Shown: one piece after another, positions 63,155 to 64,000 of the stretch
How the letters are laid out: the number at the start of each line of letters is the position of its first letter
Numbering within the stretch: position 1 is the stretch's first letter
NCBI RefSeq assembly: GCF_030253575.1
Contig: NC_080568.1
Span: forward strand, 3,526,501-3,590,500
From: Rhododendron vialii
Lineage: Eukaryota; Streptophyta; Magnoliopsida; Ericales; Ericaceae
DNA length: 64,000 bases
Direction of reading: 5' to 3'
Notes under the pieces: generated by a model
What the model was told of the DNA's origin: nothing
Databases searched by the model: none
What the model saw: the letters and a program-made list of their open reading frames with translations, nothing else
Program-made: the position numbers and the translations under genes

Positions 63155-63350
63155 TCCCCCGGAGTTGGCGCAGCCGTGCAGTAGTAGTCACCTAGAAGCC
63201 CAGAGGCCTCGGGAAGCTTTCAGTCCTGGATTTAATTCCCACTTACGTGCTATCAAGTCTTATGGTAGGTGGTCCATATGGTGTGCCTACCACTGGTGGA
63301 ATTGGTCCCTTCTATTAGTCCGTTCATTGGGCCAGGTTCGGTGTTTAAGA
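63155..63350 (+). mobile_element. SINE-like element (probable)
   Basis: GGAGTTGGCGCAGCCGTGCA fits an A box and CCTGGATTTAATTCCCAC, about 55 bp on, a B box. The tail ends GTTCGGTGTTTAAGAAAAAA. About 195 bp, the size of plant SINEs. Confidence 0.5.
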
Positions 63351-64000
63351 AAAAATATAAACACTTGTTAACTACTAATAAGTAGTTCTCTTAACCCGTG
63401 AAAGGAAAGAACATAATCTGTCTAGCAAAAAGATACCTGTTTCTGCCAAAAGGAAAGTGTAACATGATACCAAGTTTTATGAAATAGATAAACAGTGTCG
63501 ATGAAGCATCTTCACATTTAATCATTACCGGACCAAATATTTTCGTGCAATACAATTCACTTCATTGGAGTTGTCAACTGATCTAATTTGGCCCAAAAAA
63601 CAGTTACTATTGTAGAAACTGTTTCGTGACATCAAATTTCAACGGGTTAAATACATGCCATCAGATCTTACTTCATATTTGTGAACATGTCTCTTTACTA
63701 GAAGAAGATCACCGACACGCCCATCGTGAAGCATCCCACTGCCACCCAAGGGCTCAAACGCTCACCTGTCCAGCCAAAACAAGAAATGTTAGCCTGTGCA
63801 AGAGAAACTCATGCCTCTGTAGACAAGGAAGCTAATAGAAAATCCGTATCCATAAATATCAATTGTCATTCATCCTATGAACACACTGATCCTCCATACA
63901 AACATCTTTCAACGGTACTAATTCTCTAGAAATTCAAGATTCCGTTGCTATAATTGAGTTTAAAAAATGCAATAGATGTACATCCAATACATTCAGGTTC
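63351..64000. other. intergenic to window end, nothing recognised
   Basis: No gene, RNA or repeat structure supported. Confidence 0.4.

Overview
The window is nuclear DNA of a flowering plant. Evidence: spliced genes for plant proteins (ribosomal protein L17/uL22, signal peptidase complex subunit 1, a GT47 exostosin-type glycosyltransferase, a DUF247/UPF0481 protein), U2 snRNA genes with the plant Upstream Sequence Element plus TATA arrangement, Ty3/Gypsy and Ty1/Copia retrotransposons, and many palindromic MITEs. It looks like a eudicot; I cannot place it more closely from sequence alone.

Layout. 1-4903: 5' part of a minus-strand Ty3/Gypsy element that runs off the left edge. 5190-23713 and 26872-30181: two copies (A and B) of one segmental duplication carrying a DUF247 gene and an RTE-type LINE remnant. 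Copy B is compact and its DUF247 gene reads through two exons (473 aa). Copy A is expanded to about 18.5 kb by a three-level nest of LTR elements inside the DUF247 gene, several MITEs and a 3.3 kb block with a hypothetical ORF. 30595-35537: complete four-exon GT47 gene (minus strand) with a 636 bp hAT-type insertion in an intron; 37891-38361 is an orphan duplicate of its first exon. 41487-45448: RPL17 gene (plus strand, seven coding exons, ATG-only first coding exon), whose third intron carries four tandem copies of a sequence that folds as an H/ACA snoRNA. 45777-48858: cluster of MITEs. 49204-49458: SPCS1. 54288-54483 and 58461-58656: two U2 snRNA genes on the minus strand, themselves a local duplication. 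55880-57020: block of unusual composition, possibly organelle-derived. 62518-62892: a small plant protein of unknown function.

The protein genes are unrelated housekeeping or family genes and do not form a pathway. The linking theme is repeated local duplication (DUF247 block, GT47 first exon, intronic snoRNA cassettes, U2 genes) followed by transposon insertion into one copy. Because the other copy often keeps the empty site, several element boundaries and target-site duplications can be read directly. The best candidate for something undescribed is the fourfold H/ACA-like array in the RPL17 intron.
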